Assembly (NCBI GenBank): GCA_002286715.1
Contig: NSJX01000063.1
Span: 1 to 64,000, forward strand
DNA length: 64,000 nucleotides
Source of the DNA: Dentipellis sp. KUC8613
Taxonomy: Eukaryota > Basidiomycota > Agaricomycetes > Russulales > Hericiaceae
Direction of reading: 5' to 3'
Part shown: in pieces, positions 1-11,412 of the stretch
How positions within the stretch are numbered: position 1 is the first letter of the stretch
How the letters are laid out: every line of letters starts with the position of its first letter
Translations under genes and position numbers: made by a program
Notes under the pieces: model-generated
Databases searched by the model: none
The model's input: the letters and a program-made list of their open reading frames with translations, nothing else
Told to the model about the DNA's origin: nothing

Positions 1-452
1 CTCTCCTTCATCACCACATCATTATCTCCCTCCCCTGTCTGCTCACCCTCACCCTCCTCATCTTCACCCTCACCCTCCTCACCTTCACCCTCACCTTCAC
101 CCTCGCCTTCACCCTCACCCTCACCCTCACCATCATCTTCACCCTCACCCTCCTCACCTTCACCTTCATCTGCATCTTCAGCCCCACCAGCCTCACCCTC
201 ACCTTCATCCCCACTCTCATCATCACTACTGCTCTGGCTGCTGCCCTCATCATTCTCACCCTCATCAGAAGGAACTCTATCACGCATGGAAGACTTCTTG
301 ACTTTGACAGATGCAGGCTTGGATGTTGTCTTGCGTGGTGGAGGTGCAACAGAAGTATGACTTTTTTCTAAGGCTTTTTCAGTCCTGTGCAAAAAGTCAG
401 AATGTGCAGCTGACATAGATAAAGGACTCATGCAGTCTTCGGAACCAGTTCT
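1..452 (-). repeat. Acidic Gly/Glu-coding low-complexity tract, possible edge of a partial gene
   Basis: The first ~280 bases are an irregular CTCACC/TTCACC repeat. Read on the minus strand, one frame stays open from an ATG near 450 to the window edge. It gives a short basic Ser/Pro/Lys segment, then a long run of Gly-Glu, Asp-Glu and Glu-Glu. A candidate intron acceptor lies just upstream (near 490-500), but the frame directly behind it hits a stop, so I cannot fix an upstream exon. It could be the acidic tail of a gene leaving the window or simply a repeat that happens to be open. No domain is recognised. Confidence 0.4.
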
Positions 453-589
453 TCTGCAACCTGGGCTGGTGTATCTTGAGATTTTTCATTACTGAAATCA
501 AATCAACACCATTCAGTAAAGAGACACTTAGAATAAAGCAGAACTGGGGAGGTTAAATAAAAGAATAATAAAACAACAGCAGGGAGGGT

Positions 590-2560
590 GGAGCATCCAC
601 AGCGCAGCGGGGGATGGCTGGCAGCATAGCACAGCGGCAGCGCATCGTGCGGCATCATCATGCCACGTCGTTGTATGGCGTCATCATGCGGCGTCATGCC
701 ATGGCAGGTCGGGGCATCGTGCCACAGGCAGGTCAGGGCATCGTGCCGCGGTGTGAAGCAACGGCGGGGCGTCGTGTGGCGATGGCGGCACCGCACGATG
801 GCGGCATAGCAGAGCCTGCAGAGAGGGGGGCGTCATGTGGCATACGGCGACAGCGGGACGTCGTCGTGCCGCGGCATGAAACGACAACAAGGTGTCGTGC
901 AGCGGTGGCGGCGCCGCACGACGGCGGCATAGCGGAGCCTGTGGGGAAGGGGGCGTCGGCGTGCGGCGTCGGGCCACGGTGTAAGACGATGGCGGGGCAT
1001 CGTGTGGTGGTGGTGTCAGCGCAGCAGGGGAAGGCGCGGCGAGCTGGCATGGTGGCTGCTGTGCCAGAGGGCGGCACAGCGACGCCGTCAGAGGGCGCCA
1101 GAGGGCGGGAGCCACGGCACAGCGGGCGTCGGCGCAGCTCGTCAGCGCCAGTCGGTGGCGGCGGCGGCAGCAGCGGCGGCGGCGGCGGGGTCGGCGTTGC
1201 GGTGAACGGTGCTGCGAGTCAGCACAGTGGCTGCAGTGCCAGAGGGCGGCACGGCGATGCCGTCAGAGGGAGCCAGAGGGCGGGGGCAACGGCGCAGCGG
1301 GCATCGGCACAGTGTCAGACGGTGCAGCGAGTCGGCACGGCGGCGGCGGCGCCAAAGGGCGGCACGGCATCGTGCAGCGTCAGGCGGCAGCGGGGCCGCA
1401 GGACGGCGGCGTAGCGGGGGCCGCACGACGGCAGCATAGCGGGGGCCGCACGACGGCGGCGTGCGGCATCAGGCCGCGGCGTAAGGTGGCAGCGGGGGTG
1501 TCGTGCGGCAGCGTAGCGGGGGCTGCGAGGGGGCGTTGTGCGGTGTCGGGCAGCGGGGGGGCATCGTGCCAGCAGAGGGGGGGCATTGTGCGGTGTCGGG
1601 CGGCGGCGGGGCCGCACGATGGCGCCATAGCGGGGGCCAAACGACAGCGGCGTAGCGGGGGCTGCACGAGAGCGGCGTGCAGTGTCACGCTGCGGCGTAA
1701 GGCGACGGCGGGGGCGTCGTGCGGCGGCGAAGCGGGGGCCGCATGCAGCGGCGTAGCAGGGGCCGCGAGGGGGCGTCGTGCGGTGTCGGGCAGCGGGGGG
1801 GCGTCGTGCCAGCAGGGGGGTGGGCATCATGCTGCGTCGGGCAGCGGCCTAAAGCAATGGCGGGGCGTCGTGCAGCGGTGGCGGCGACGGTGTAGCAGGG
1901 GCCACACAAAGGCAGCGTTGCGGGGCCCGCAGGGGGGCGGTGGGGCGGCGTCGGGCGGCATAGGCGGGGCCCGCAGGAGGGTGTCATGCGACGGTGGCTG
2001 CGCCGCAGGACGGCGGCATAGCGGGGGCTGCACGACGGCAGCGTGCAGCGTCAGGCCGCGGCGTAAGGCGTCGGCGGAGGCATCGGGCGGCGTCAGGCCG
2101 CGGCATAAGGCGACGGCGCGTCGTGCGGCGGCCATGCAACGGCGCTTTACGCCGCAGCAGGGAGAGGGCAGCGGCGTGCGGCGGCGGGGCGGGGCACGGC
2201 GCCAGCTGATGGTGGCGTCGGCACAGCAGGGGACAGCACGGCGAGGCGGCACGGCGGCCGCTGTGCCAGATGGTGGCACGGCGACGCCGTCAGAGGGAGC
2301 CAGAGGGCAGGGGCAACGGTGCAGCGTCGGACGGCGCAGCGAGTCGGCACGGCGTCGTGCAGCGTCGGGCGGCAGCAGGGCTGCAGGACGGCGGCGTAGC
2401 GGGGGCCGCAGGACGGCGGCGTAGCGGGGGCCGCAGGACAGCGGCGTAGCAGGGGCCGCAGGACGGCATAGCGGGGGCTGCAGGACGGCGGCATAGCGGG
2501 GCGTCATGGAGCGGGGCTACGGGGCATCGTGCGGCGGGCGTCATGTGGCAGGACACCGCG
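590..2560. repeat. GC-rich degenerate minisatellite array
   Basis: About 2 kb of strongly G-rich plus strand is built from imperfect copies of a ~25-bp unit of the type GGGGGCCGCAGGACGGCGGC followed by (G/A)TAGC. The copies are clearest at 2395-2510, where four to five stand head to tail. Related blocks with CATCGTGCGGTGTCGGGCAG occur near 1530-1830. Long Ala/Arg/Gly-rich frames are open on both strands, as expected of a stop-poor GC repeat, so I call no gene here. The array ends near 2560. Confidence 0.8.
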
Positions 2561-2644
2561 GCACGAGGGACGACGGGGGCGGACAGTGGGGCATGGGATG
2601 GACGAGGAGGGTGGGCGAGGGGAGAGCAGGGTCAATATCGCGAA

Positions 2645-2665
2645 CATGATCGCATTGCGATCATG
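2645..2665. repeat. Perfect 10-bp palindrome at the minisatellite edge
   Basis: CATGATCGCA, one T, then TGCGATCATG: a perfect inverted repeat with 10-bp arms just outside the GC-rich array. It could be a protein-binding site or a hairpin. Nothing else supports a function. Confidence 0.6.
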
Positions 2666-2788
2666 ATTCGGGGGTGATGGGTACGAAAAGGAGAAAAAAA
2701 CACGAAAAAAAGAAGAAAAAAACGAAATGGTGGTGGGAGACTCATGTTTTCTTGCTTTTCGAGGCTGTTGCCCCTCTGCAGGAGCCTC

Positions 2789-2792
2789 CGCA

Positions 2793-2827
<35 letters not shown>

Positions 2828-2936
2828 CCCTACCCCTTGTGGCTGTGGTTGTCGCTGTCTTCGTCGTTTTCGTCATTTTCGTCGTTTTCGTCGTTTTCGT
2901 CGTTTTCGTCGTCATCGTCGTCTTCAAATCCGGCTT
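2789..2936. repeat. Two microsatellites: (CCTCGT)n and (GTCGTTTTC)n
   Basis: A hexamer tract (CCTCGT, about six units) runs from 2789 to 2826. A 9-bp tract (GTCGTTTTC, about six units with one GTCATTTTC variant) covers 2870-2920 and grades into GTC-rich triplets. The minus strand would read Asp/Glu/Asn runs and the plus strand Ser or Phe runs. These are simple repeats and no gene is called. Confidence 0.8.
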
Positions 2937-3171
2937 CGAGGCACTGGCATCGCGAGCGGCGGCGATGCGGCTTGAGGAACGGGGCTTGGACGTCGAGCGA
3001 GTGCATCGAGGGGCCATGTGTGCAATGCTGATGGATGGTGGTGGTGAGAGCAGGCAGATCGTTGTCGCCACGTGTCGCAGCCGTTGCCGCGTGTGACAAG
3101 TCACTGTCACGAGTGACATGTGACCCGGACACATCCTACTCAAAAGCATTCTGTTTACCCATGATAATGTT

Positions 3172-3264
3172 GACCTTATGGCTTAATGGGATTATCTAAC
3201 TTGGTATGTCATGTCGCAAGCTCTTCGGTTCAACTCCTAAGCACCACAAAGGTAAGTTTTTTTA
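3172..3264 (+). repeat. tRNA-like Pol III relic (SINE-head candidate)
   Basis: A near-consensus A box (TGGCTTAATGG, 3179-3189) is followed 37 bases later by a B box (GGTTCAACTCC, 3227-3237). The text then runs into CACCA at 3242-3246 and a run of seven T at 3257-3263, a natural Pol III terminator. The T arm pairs at four of five positions, but the acceptor ends do not pair. This is therefore a tRNA-derived relic or SINE head rather than a working tRNA gene. The following 400 bases are the hairpin-rich patch listed next. Confidence 0.45.
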
Positions 3265-3463
3265 ATAAATTCTGTTCGGAGTTCATTGGTAGTTGTACAA
3301 ACTCTAATGAAACTCTGGCAGGAGTTGGGTTGTACTTTAGTGTGATCCCTAGCAAATGCCTGTTGAAGGAGTTTGTAGGTAGTCTGGTGGAACTTTGCCG
3401 GAACTTTAGCAGGACTTCCGAGGGAGTGTCTACTGGTAGTTAATCCATAGCAAAAACCTATAT

Positions 3464-3515
3464 CACAAAACTCCCACTACCAGTGGGAGTTTTGTGGGAG
3501 TTTTGTGGGAGTTTC
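3464..3515. repeat. 15-bp inverted repeat with direct GGGAGTTTTGTG repeats
   Basis: CACAAAACTCCCACT (3464-3478), a 3-base loop, then AGTGGGAGTTTTGTG (3482-3496) form a perfect 15-bp stem. The right arm is immediately repeated in direct orientation. Related GGAGTT, CTCCTG and GGTAGT fragments recur from 3300 to 3650, and a second hairpin (AAAATGTGGTGC / GCACCATATTTT, one mismatch) lies near 3684-3708. This looks like non-coding mobile-element DNA; I cannot place its ends. Confidence 0.55.
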
Positions 3516-3719
3516 GAGATACAATGATGTTACTATGAAAATGGCTTCACAATGGTGACAGCTTCCAGTAAAGTACCACTAAAGTCCAATGTACTTCCAC
3601 AAAACTCCTGCTATACTTCCAGTGTACTACCGACAGACTTCAGATGTACTACACCAATATCCGTGGCTGAGTGAAACTGTCTCAAAATGTGGTGCAGCAC
3701 CATATTTTCGTAGGAAAGG

Positions 3720-4766
3720 CAGAAGCACAGTATTTTGGGAACGGGGACGGTGTCCGGCGTGATATGTAGGGTCACTCCAATGACAACCTTCGAGCTGGCG
3801 AAGTATGAACTAAGGTGTAATGTCCACCGATTGGTCTGCAGTCTAAGCTATCCCTTTGAAGACAACACTGGCAGTGTCGTAATGGCTTCCATAGGCACTT
3901 TTCAGTTCTTTCATGCGGCATTTTCTCAACAAAAATTGACCGAAGTGACAACTCGTCCCATCACTGCCAAGCTCTGATCAACGTGGTTATCCATTGCCTC
4001 CCGAGGATGTGAAGTCATCCGGTTTATTTTGCACTCCCTCGGAGGCGCGCGGCCTTGTCTGCCGCAAAGGAACGGTACTCGAACATAAGCTTGATCAACG
4101 ACGCGTCTCTGCCAGTGAGTCTTACACCGCAACCGCCATCATGTCCTCCAAATCCACCCAGCTCGTCCCCGCATTTTGCAAGCGAATCTGAGGGCACATG
4201 GTACGAATATGGACTCAATGCCGGCGCCGCATCTGACCGGCACACTCGCGAAACCCATTGAGCGGAGCGAGCACCGTGCACTCGAGTCCAATCCCGCCTC
4301 AGCTCCCGGCCCCTCTGCGCTTGAAGCCATATCCGCAGCTCGGCGCCAGGGCATGATTGTATTCATTGAGCACAAGCATGTCCACCAGCTTCGCAGGCCA
4401 TGTGTCTGCGCACCAGCTCGAGGGAGAGGACCGGGACGAGTGGGATGACCGGAGCATCGCGCACGAGCGCGGCTTGACGAGCCATGGGCGCGGAGGGCTG
4501 CCAAAGACCTGCGGCGGAGCGCTGAGCGGGGAGAAGGAGACGTGGTAGGGGGCTTCGAGATGGTGCGATGGACAACCCAAATCCGGAGACAGAGGAAGGC
4601 GGGAGCTGACAGCTAGCTCGGGCGCTCGTTTTGGTTACTGATCATGTTCCACCTTGAGGTAAAGTCTGAGCCTTGCTTGCGGTCTTATTACCCGACGGTT
4701 CATCCACCACAAATAAATTCGAATAAATCAAGAAAACATTCGAGGTGATGCAACCCACTTCCCGTC
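3720..4766. other. No supported gene
   Basis: Short open frames on both strands between 3930 and 4600 are GC-rich and overlap one another. None matches a family I know and none joins into an exon chain. The segment lies downstream of the 3' end of 7TM gene A. Confidence 0.5.
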
Positions 4767-6098
4767 TCATACCTCGCTACCGGAGTCGCTGCCATCGTGT
4801 ATATCAGGGAACTCCTTCTGGACCTTCGGTTCTTCCACAGAAGTAGTTTCGACGTGACGCTCGGTACTCGTCAAAATGTTGATTTCGACTGGTTGATGAG
4901 AGAACGCAGTTGCATCAGCAGAGTGGTACTGAAGCTTCTTCTGGCACCAAAAAGCTTTCTGCACCGTCGCCTGGGGTATTCTTGGATCGTCTGTATATAT
5001 GCCAGGCCTATTGGAATTGTGATACTTGATTTGAAGGACGATGAGGCAGAAGAGGATCGGCTAGATTAAGTTCAGGAGGGCACAGTTCAAAGACAGACGA
5101 GACATACGTACCACGAGCGGGGTGAGCAAGTCAAGCACAATGTATTGTCCATTAGACTTCATCATGTACACCACAAGGAACACAATGAGCATTGAAGTAT
5201 AGAGGATGCCAGCCTCGAGAACGACGATGAGTGTAGGGCATCGTTTGAACCTGTCCGTCGTCCAAATTCTCCAGATGATAACAGCTGAGCTTCCTTCAGA
5301 TAAGCGAACTCTCCTGCGCAGCATTGAGGGCGCACCATTACAGTATATTGTCGTGACAAACATGAGGAAGAAATATGCTTTCACCCAGCAGTTGGGCGCT
5401 TCGAAGACGTTACCCAGAGCGTGTGCGAGCGTGTCCTCGATCATGCACGCGCAGACTACCAGAAATACTGTATGAGAAACTTCTTTCCCAGCAATGGATC
5501 ACGTACCGATGCCTGCAAGCACAGTAGCTGAAGGGGCAATAATTATCTTTTTGTTCTTTCCCCATACAACGTAACAGCGCCAAATCTTTGGATTATGGGA
5601 TAAGTAAGCGTTATTCACAATCCACGGTGAGGATTTGTATGGATCTCACGTAAAAACCATCGCCCAGGAGTGTCTGCACGATGTATACAGCATCCTTCGC
5701 AATCAGTATTGGGCTGGATAATTCACTGAAATATGCCGATGGTCTGTCGGGGACATTTTTCAGGAGGATAAAGCCGTGGAAGACCCTGGCGAATGACAAT
5801 GCAACATGCTAAGAAAAATTTCAGACTATTTGGCAGTGAAATATCGGGGTCTGTACCCTTACTGTGGTCGCCAAGATCAACATGAAGAACAATGTAATAA
5901 GGAGGGCTTTATGCACCAATGTGTGTTCAGATTTAGTTCTATCAACGACGAGCGTGGTGACTGCCGTCATTGTCAGGCATATGCCTGTATGGACCAACCT
6001 GAGAATAAACCCCCAGAAGTTGTTGAACGTGATGCACCGTACATAATGCATTCGACAAAAATGGCTCCAAGAATCGCTCGGTCAAGGGCCAAGGACAT
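4767..6098 (-). CDS. 7TM family protein, copy A
   Basis: Member of an uncharacterised agaricomycete seven-helix membrane protein family of about 340 residues in seven coding exons. It starts with MSLALDRAILGA. Exon 2 gives the rest of helix 1 and helix 2 (ICLTMTAVTTLVV, then FFMLILATT). The third exon ends at VQTLLGD, and the fourth begins IWRCYVVWGK after helix 3. Later come IIWRIW after helix 5, EAGILYTSMLIVFLV in helix 6 and FCLIVLQIKYH in helix 7. The cytoplasmic tail carries QPVEINILTST and ends in an acidic Ser/Gly stretch. All joints have GT..AG introns and no stop breaks the model, so the copy looks intact. Tail and loops are closest to copy D. Seven helices with the N terminus outside would fit a receptor-like or transporter-like role, but no ligand or partner can be read from the sequence. 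Confidence 0.8.
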
Positions 6099-8316
6099 GT
6101 TGTCGGGAAAGTGGATCACCGACGAGCAAAGTATGGATAAACTGCTTTATAACGGTCAATGGCTGCGGGTGCGGTGGTTCTCGAGCTAGATTCAGAGAGA
6201 TGTCCGGACGTGCAGTGTTGTACATGATGATCCGCGGGGCTCAGGAAAGCTCGAGATTGACACTGTTGAGAAATCTATGATCTAGATGGTGCAATGCTGT
6301 GGAGTGCAGAAGACCAATAGGGCAAGATGGTCAAAGTATGGGGCGCCGAAAGAACAATAGATCATACAACATACGTACTGTACACTGCCCGTATCTTCTG
6401 ATGTACTGTCTACAGAAGTGATGAAGTTCTTCGCTCCCAAAATGCACCGAATTATGGATGGAAGATGGCTGTTATAGACAGCCTAAATTTATACTGAATC
6501 TTCTTCTTACAGCGAGACGCCCGGGATCTCTTTTGTAGGAGGATAAGCACTTCTCGAGCGCCCGCTCCGAAAGTACATCTCTCACCGATCCGCTATACTG
6601 TGTCGTCAGCGATTGATATTGGTTGAATTTCCTCGACGTGGGATTACTTCCTGAGAAGCCTCATGCTCGCCGAGTACTGCGGTCAGTTGCAGCATTGAAA
6701 GAACACCCACGATCCGCGCTTCGTTGAAGAGGTCGAGTAGAAAGGACAACAACACAGGCCTCGGCCGACACTGCCATAGATATCTGATTCTTTGATTGTT
6801 GAGAATAGATACCACGTATGTTGAGAACGGTAACTTGAGGCCTAAAATCAGTGCTTATGAGCTAGTAGAAAGCACCCAAAAGTGATTTTGAGAAAGTACA
6901 GTTGAAACTCGCTGTGGCCGAGCGTGCAGTGGCCGGCCCGACGGCACGTGGTAGCCGAAGCAAACTCTCGGCCGCCGGCCTGGCCTACACTCATGTTGCG
7001 AACGTCCATGGCTAAGTTCGCCGTCACTGGCTAGACTGGTGACCGAGTCTCTAGACAGAACTGTGCAATGACGGACAAGTCGAGTATTGCATGTCTAGAG
7101 ACTGGGAGAACTCGGAGTGGCGTCGCGGGGACGAGCACTACTGACTAAGCTTAGGGGTAGTTCAGCAACCATAAACGATAGCTTCTCACGAGTGTTTCTC
7201 AAAACCATTTTCGGACTGAAAGCTTTCAGCCTTGAAAAGCTCCGAAAAGCTCCGCTGACCGCGAACAGTTTTGGCCGTCAGTCACACATGGGATATACAT
7301 CGGGCCGCCGACTTGAGCAATGTCACCGTGCCCGCCTGTGCGTCGCCCGATGCCTGCCGCCTACCCCGCCCACTGTGGCAGTCGTCGTGCCCACCTTTTT
7401 CAAAGACGTCCGCGCAATCAATCATAACGAGGTCGCTACCCATACTGGGCATGGATCATAGGAAATGCATATACATTTGTACCCTGAAGAATGTAGCTTT
7501 CAAATGGTGTGTGTACGTCGTTATGGAGACATTTGGGGAAATGGGAGTTCATCATTGTCGTTGCCGACGATGACGACGTGGTCGCGGCCGACGTGAGGCA
7601 CGGCGCCGGTAGCTGCCTTAGGCTCGGAGGTAGTCACATAGTCACTGATCGTCACACGCCGTCAGAGGACTCGGCTGGCCAGAAGCGGCACAGAAACGAT
7701 GTAGAAGCTGTCCCTATTGAACAAGCTTTCGCTTTTCAAAAAGATTTGGACACAAGAAACGGAAAGAGAGACGTGACATCGTTTATCATCGTCTCTCCAA
7801 ATTTGGCAGGAGAAACACTCGTGAGAAACTATCGTTTATGGTTGCTGAACTACCCCTTACAGCCGTTTACTAATCGATAGGCCGTCTCCAAAAATAATTC
7901 CATACAGATTGTGAAGAGCGTTCTGGAGGCGGAGAATGTCGGAGATCACGGTTGCCGACATGCCACAGCACTGCTTTCCCCTTCGCGTGTGGCTGGCTGT
8001 GGCTGCATGCTGAGAGATTGCAACTCAGAACATCTCTTGAAAGTCCGCTTTAATGTACCAGATTCTGCCACGAAAGGCCTATCGATTAGTAAACGGCTGT
8101 ATGCACGTGCCGCGTCGACGCGTTTCGAGCGCGTCCTACTTCGCCATTCCCCCGGGTATATACGAACTGCTGCACCTCCCTCGTCGCGCCGCCGGGCTTG
8201 AGACTCGTATAAATGATACCAAAAACGCCTCGCGTATACCCTATAGATCATGTATGATGACACTCCCACCACTTCGACCGATTATTCTTCCCTTCCTGCA
8301 CTCCCTCTCCGCTTGA
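6099..8316. other. No supported gene
   Basis: This 2.2 kb spacer contains the upstream side of 7TM gene A and several short frames without recognisable content. GC-rich patches with GGCCGAGCG/GGCCGGC motifs (near 6910-6990 and 7575) recall patches near 11640 and 14045, perhaps a diffuse repeat, but I could not define a unit. Confidence 0.5.
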
Positions 8317-9257
8317 TTACATGCTGAAGTTGAGCCGGAACTCGGGCGTCGTGTCCTCGGTCTGCATCAAAAATTGTGCAGACAGGCCGTTCGCCTCTTC
8401 TTCGACAAGCTCATGAACAAGTGCGATGGCCTTAGGTTTCGACCAGGCCAGGATCTTTTCATGTGCATCGGCACTATCCCGCCACAGATCCAAGACCTTC
8501 GGAAGGGGGTCGCTGCTGTAGAAACCCTTCACCGAGTTCTTGACACTCGAATTTTCGCATTTGGGGTCGAGAAGTCGTTCCTGAAACATGCCAGTGCCTC
8601 CGCGGCCTCTGGATGAATCCAAAACATCTTCCACTCACTCGTCGAGGGACTTGCGTTCAGCCCGAATGCGCGCGCGTCCCCCAGAAGCATGAGATCGCTT
8701 GTTTGAAGCTGGGGTCAAGAACTGAATTGGCTGAGAAGGAGACCCTAGATTTGAGAGTATGACTGAGGGATCACCCACAAGCCGTTGTGGGCCACCTAGT
8801 GTCTGTGCACGGGGCAATGTAGAAGGCGAGGCCGCGTTTGGAGCTGATTCCGGCTGACCAGAACATTCGGACAGAGGACTAAGAGAGCGTACAACGGACG
8901 TTCCAAGGCCATCTTGATGACGTCGCTCGCGAATAAGATCCTCGAGCGATGTAGCAATTGAAAGAGATTGTTGTATAGGCCCGCCTACGACCGCGCTTGC
9001 TACCCGACGTGTATGGCATCGGCATGAAGGGTTGCCTGTTTCGAGAATAAAAGAGATGGATGGGGGTGTATATGGAGTAATTTGGGAGGTTGTTGGGAAC
9101 ACAATTGGACTGGATATGGATTGTACGCATACGGTAGACGCGAGGTTGGCTGCTCTGCTGGTGCAGAGGTCTCATCGGGGGATAAAGAAGGCGCCGAGCG
9201 AGGCGAGCTCGAAGGCGTATGTGTACGGGGGTTCAAATCATCTGAATTCGTAGTCAT
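8317..9257 (-). CDS. Hypothetical protein, exon structure uncertain
   Basis: Three minus-strand segments look coding but lie in different frames. The first, from an ATG at 9257, is Ser/Pro-rich (MTTNSDDLNPRTH...) and reaches about 9100. The second (about 9040-8640) includes ATSLEDLIRERRHQDG and a Ser/Pro-rich stretch. The last ends at 8317 with an amphipathic region containing EKILAWSKPKAIALVHELVE. Possible introns are about 60 bases near 9100-9040 and a very short one near 8635-8605. I could not find a consistent set of splice sites, so this may be a decayed gene. No known domain is recognised. Its neighbours are 7TM genes A (same strand, downstream) and B (divergent). Confidence 0.35.
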
Positions 9258-9990
9258 AACTGCTGGTGGAAAGAGGCGTACAGAAGGAAAGCACAACGGT
9301 GAGTCTTCGGACTCTTCCCCGCAAACGCGTCGAAAGAGGGCACGTGCTCATTGCTTAGTCAGTAGTGCTCGCTCCTGCGACGCCACTCCGAGTCGTACTA
9401 GCCTAGTCACTGGCAGCGCCTGCGATGATCATCATTACACCGAGGTGAGTGACCATATAATTAGAGACCCATACTCGGACAGTCGAGCTCCGAACACTGG
9501 TTGAGAACAGTATGATCCAGATGGTACAACCCGTACGCATCTATCTGCTGGCCATGGTGTTCTGTCATGATCTGATTATCATTGCAATATAGTTCTAGAA
9601 GTCCCGCACACGAACACGCTCTACTATGTGGTGCTAGCACTGTGTACTTGCGGGAGCTCGTCAAGCGATAGGGCGAGACAAACTCCTTGGCAGTTCAAGA
9701 ACTGAAAGTGACATTCTTCACGTGTGGGACTCGACAGATGGCGGCTGGGTCTGCTTTTCATTCGGACAATAACTAGCACCTGCATCTGCATGGCTGTGAG
9801 TGTTGCCACTTCTCGATTTCTATCACTTCCTTCCGAGATCCCCATGCGATTTGGTTCGCCAAACCGCGCTGCGAAGTATCAAAGCCTGAAGATGTCCATC
9901 TACCCATGTACGTTATAAAGGCTTTTGTAGCAAATTTTCCATCTCACAGCCAGGAAAACCCTGATCAGCTGCTCTACGATTGCGATAAAC
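9258..9990. other. No supported gene; upstream region of 7TM copy B
   Basis: Intergenic between the doubtful 8.3-9.3 kb gene and copy B, which are transcribed away from each other. Short frames only. I see no clear TATA box close to the ATG at 9991. Confidence 0.5.
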
Positions 9991-11412
9991 ATGCCTCTCA
10001 CCTTTGACCGTGCTGTTCTGGGAGCTCTTTTCACGGAATGTATCGTATACGGTGCGTCGTTATCTCATGTCGAAGGTAACATGGTCCTGACACCGGTATT
10101 TTTAGGCATCTGTACGACCATGAGCATCATAACTCTTCTCGTTATTCTCAGAGCTAGATCGGAGCACGCGGCGTTACCTCATAAATTGCTCCTTTTCGCT
10201 CTGGCGCTCATGATGATCCTGGCGACATCGGTACGCTACTTTTGCTTGTTCTATTCTGCCATCCTTTCTGAGAAAACCGTCACTGGGTGACTAGCATATT
10301 GGCTTGTCTCTAGCGTGGGTCTTTGAAGGCTTCATTTTGAAGCCTAGTTTTTTGGGCGGGTCGTCGGCATACTTCGAGAGTACACGTACCCCCGTGCTTG
10401 TAACGAAGGATGCAGTATTACTCGTCCAGACACTCTTGGGCGACAACATCTACGTGAGCATACTACTACTTGTCTCACAGAAAGCCTCAGCTCATAAGCG
10501 ACTCCAAGATCTGGCGCTGCTACATGATATGGGGCCGGCGCAAGAGGGTTGTAGTTGTACCTGTAATAACTATGATTCTGGCCTCAGGTACGTGATCTTC
10601 TGCTCGCAGTTGGTCACACACTCACTTTGAATCTATAGTCTATACCTGCATGGCTGAGTATACTCTAGCGCACTCGTGGGACAATGTCTTCGACGAGCCC
10701 CGCCGCTGGATCAAGGGGTTTTGCGGTTTTATGCTCGCAACAATCCTGTATTGTAACGGTATGCAGGCCAGTTGTCTTATCACTGATACTTGTGACCGAT
10801 TTAAGCGTGCTCTCGACCAGTCGCGATCATTTGGAAGATATGGAGGACCAACCGCAGCACGCATACCGCTACGCTCATTGTCGTCATTGAAACTGGCACG
10901 CTCTACACGGCAAACCTCATCGCGTTTCTAGTCACATATGTGATCGGTTCGACAACGCAATACATTGTACTGGACCTGTTTGGTCCACTCGTCGTATGTG
11001 TTGTCTCATTGCAATTCACGTAGTTCACTCATCGGGTTTTGTCGACTAGCCCATTGTCTTCTGCCTTATTATTTTACAGATCAAGTATCACCGTGCCTGC
11101 GACGCCTCCGTGTCTGTGGCAGCTGTCCACAATAGCTTGGGCAGCGGGCCGGCAACGTTCAGCGCAATGGAGCGCCATACTTCTCAACGCCAAAAGGTAC
11201 AGCATGTTGACTCCGACGCCATGACTGCAACGAGCACTCTGTCGAACTCCGGCTCCACGGAGATCCGCATCGAAATGCCGCAAACTGTAGTGATGCACCA
11301 TATCTATGCCGAAAAGACAGAGACACAGTACTTTGGACCAGGAGGGGAACTTCGACGTGATATCTCGAGTCCTTGTGGCGATGATCTGAGCTTTCGAAGT
11401 GGCAAAGTGTAA
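9991..11412 (+). CDS. 7TM family protein, copy B
   Basis: Starts with MPLTFDRAVLGALFTECIVYG. Family landmarks appear in order: GICTTMSIITLLVIL with LMMILATS, FEGFILKPSFLGGSSAYF, VQTLLGDNIY, IWRCYMIWGRRK, CMAEYTLAHSWDNVFDEP, IIWKIW, IETGTLYTANLIAFLV, then LDLFGPLV joined across an intron to PIVFCLIILQIKYH. The tail is longer than in most copies and holds STEIRIEMPQTVV in place of the PVEI motif, ending FRSGKV. The LFGPLV helix 7, the HKLLLFAL loop and the TEIRIEM tail are shared only with copy C directly downstream on the same strand, so B and C are a local duplicate pair. No stop interrupts the seven-exon model. Function unknown. Confidence 0.8.

Noticed and set aside
614..2424. Long plus-strand open frames rich in Ala, Arg and Gly
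   Set aside because: They lie inside the GC-rich minisatellite; frames are open on both strands, composition follows the repeat unit, and there is no domain.
2674..3149. Open frames reading Ser, Phe, Asp/Glu/Asn runs
   Set aside because: Direct translation of the (CCTCGT)n and (GTCGTTTTC)n microsatellites in different frames.
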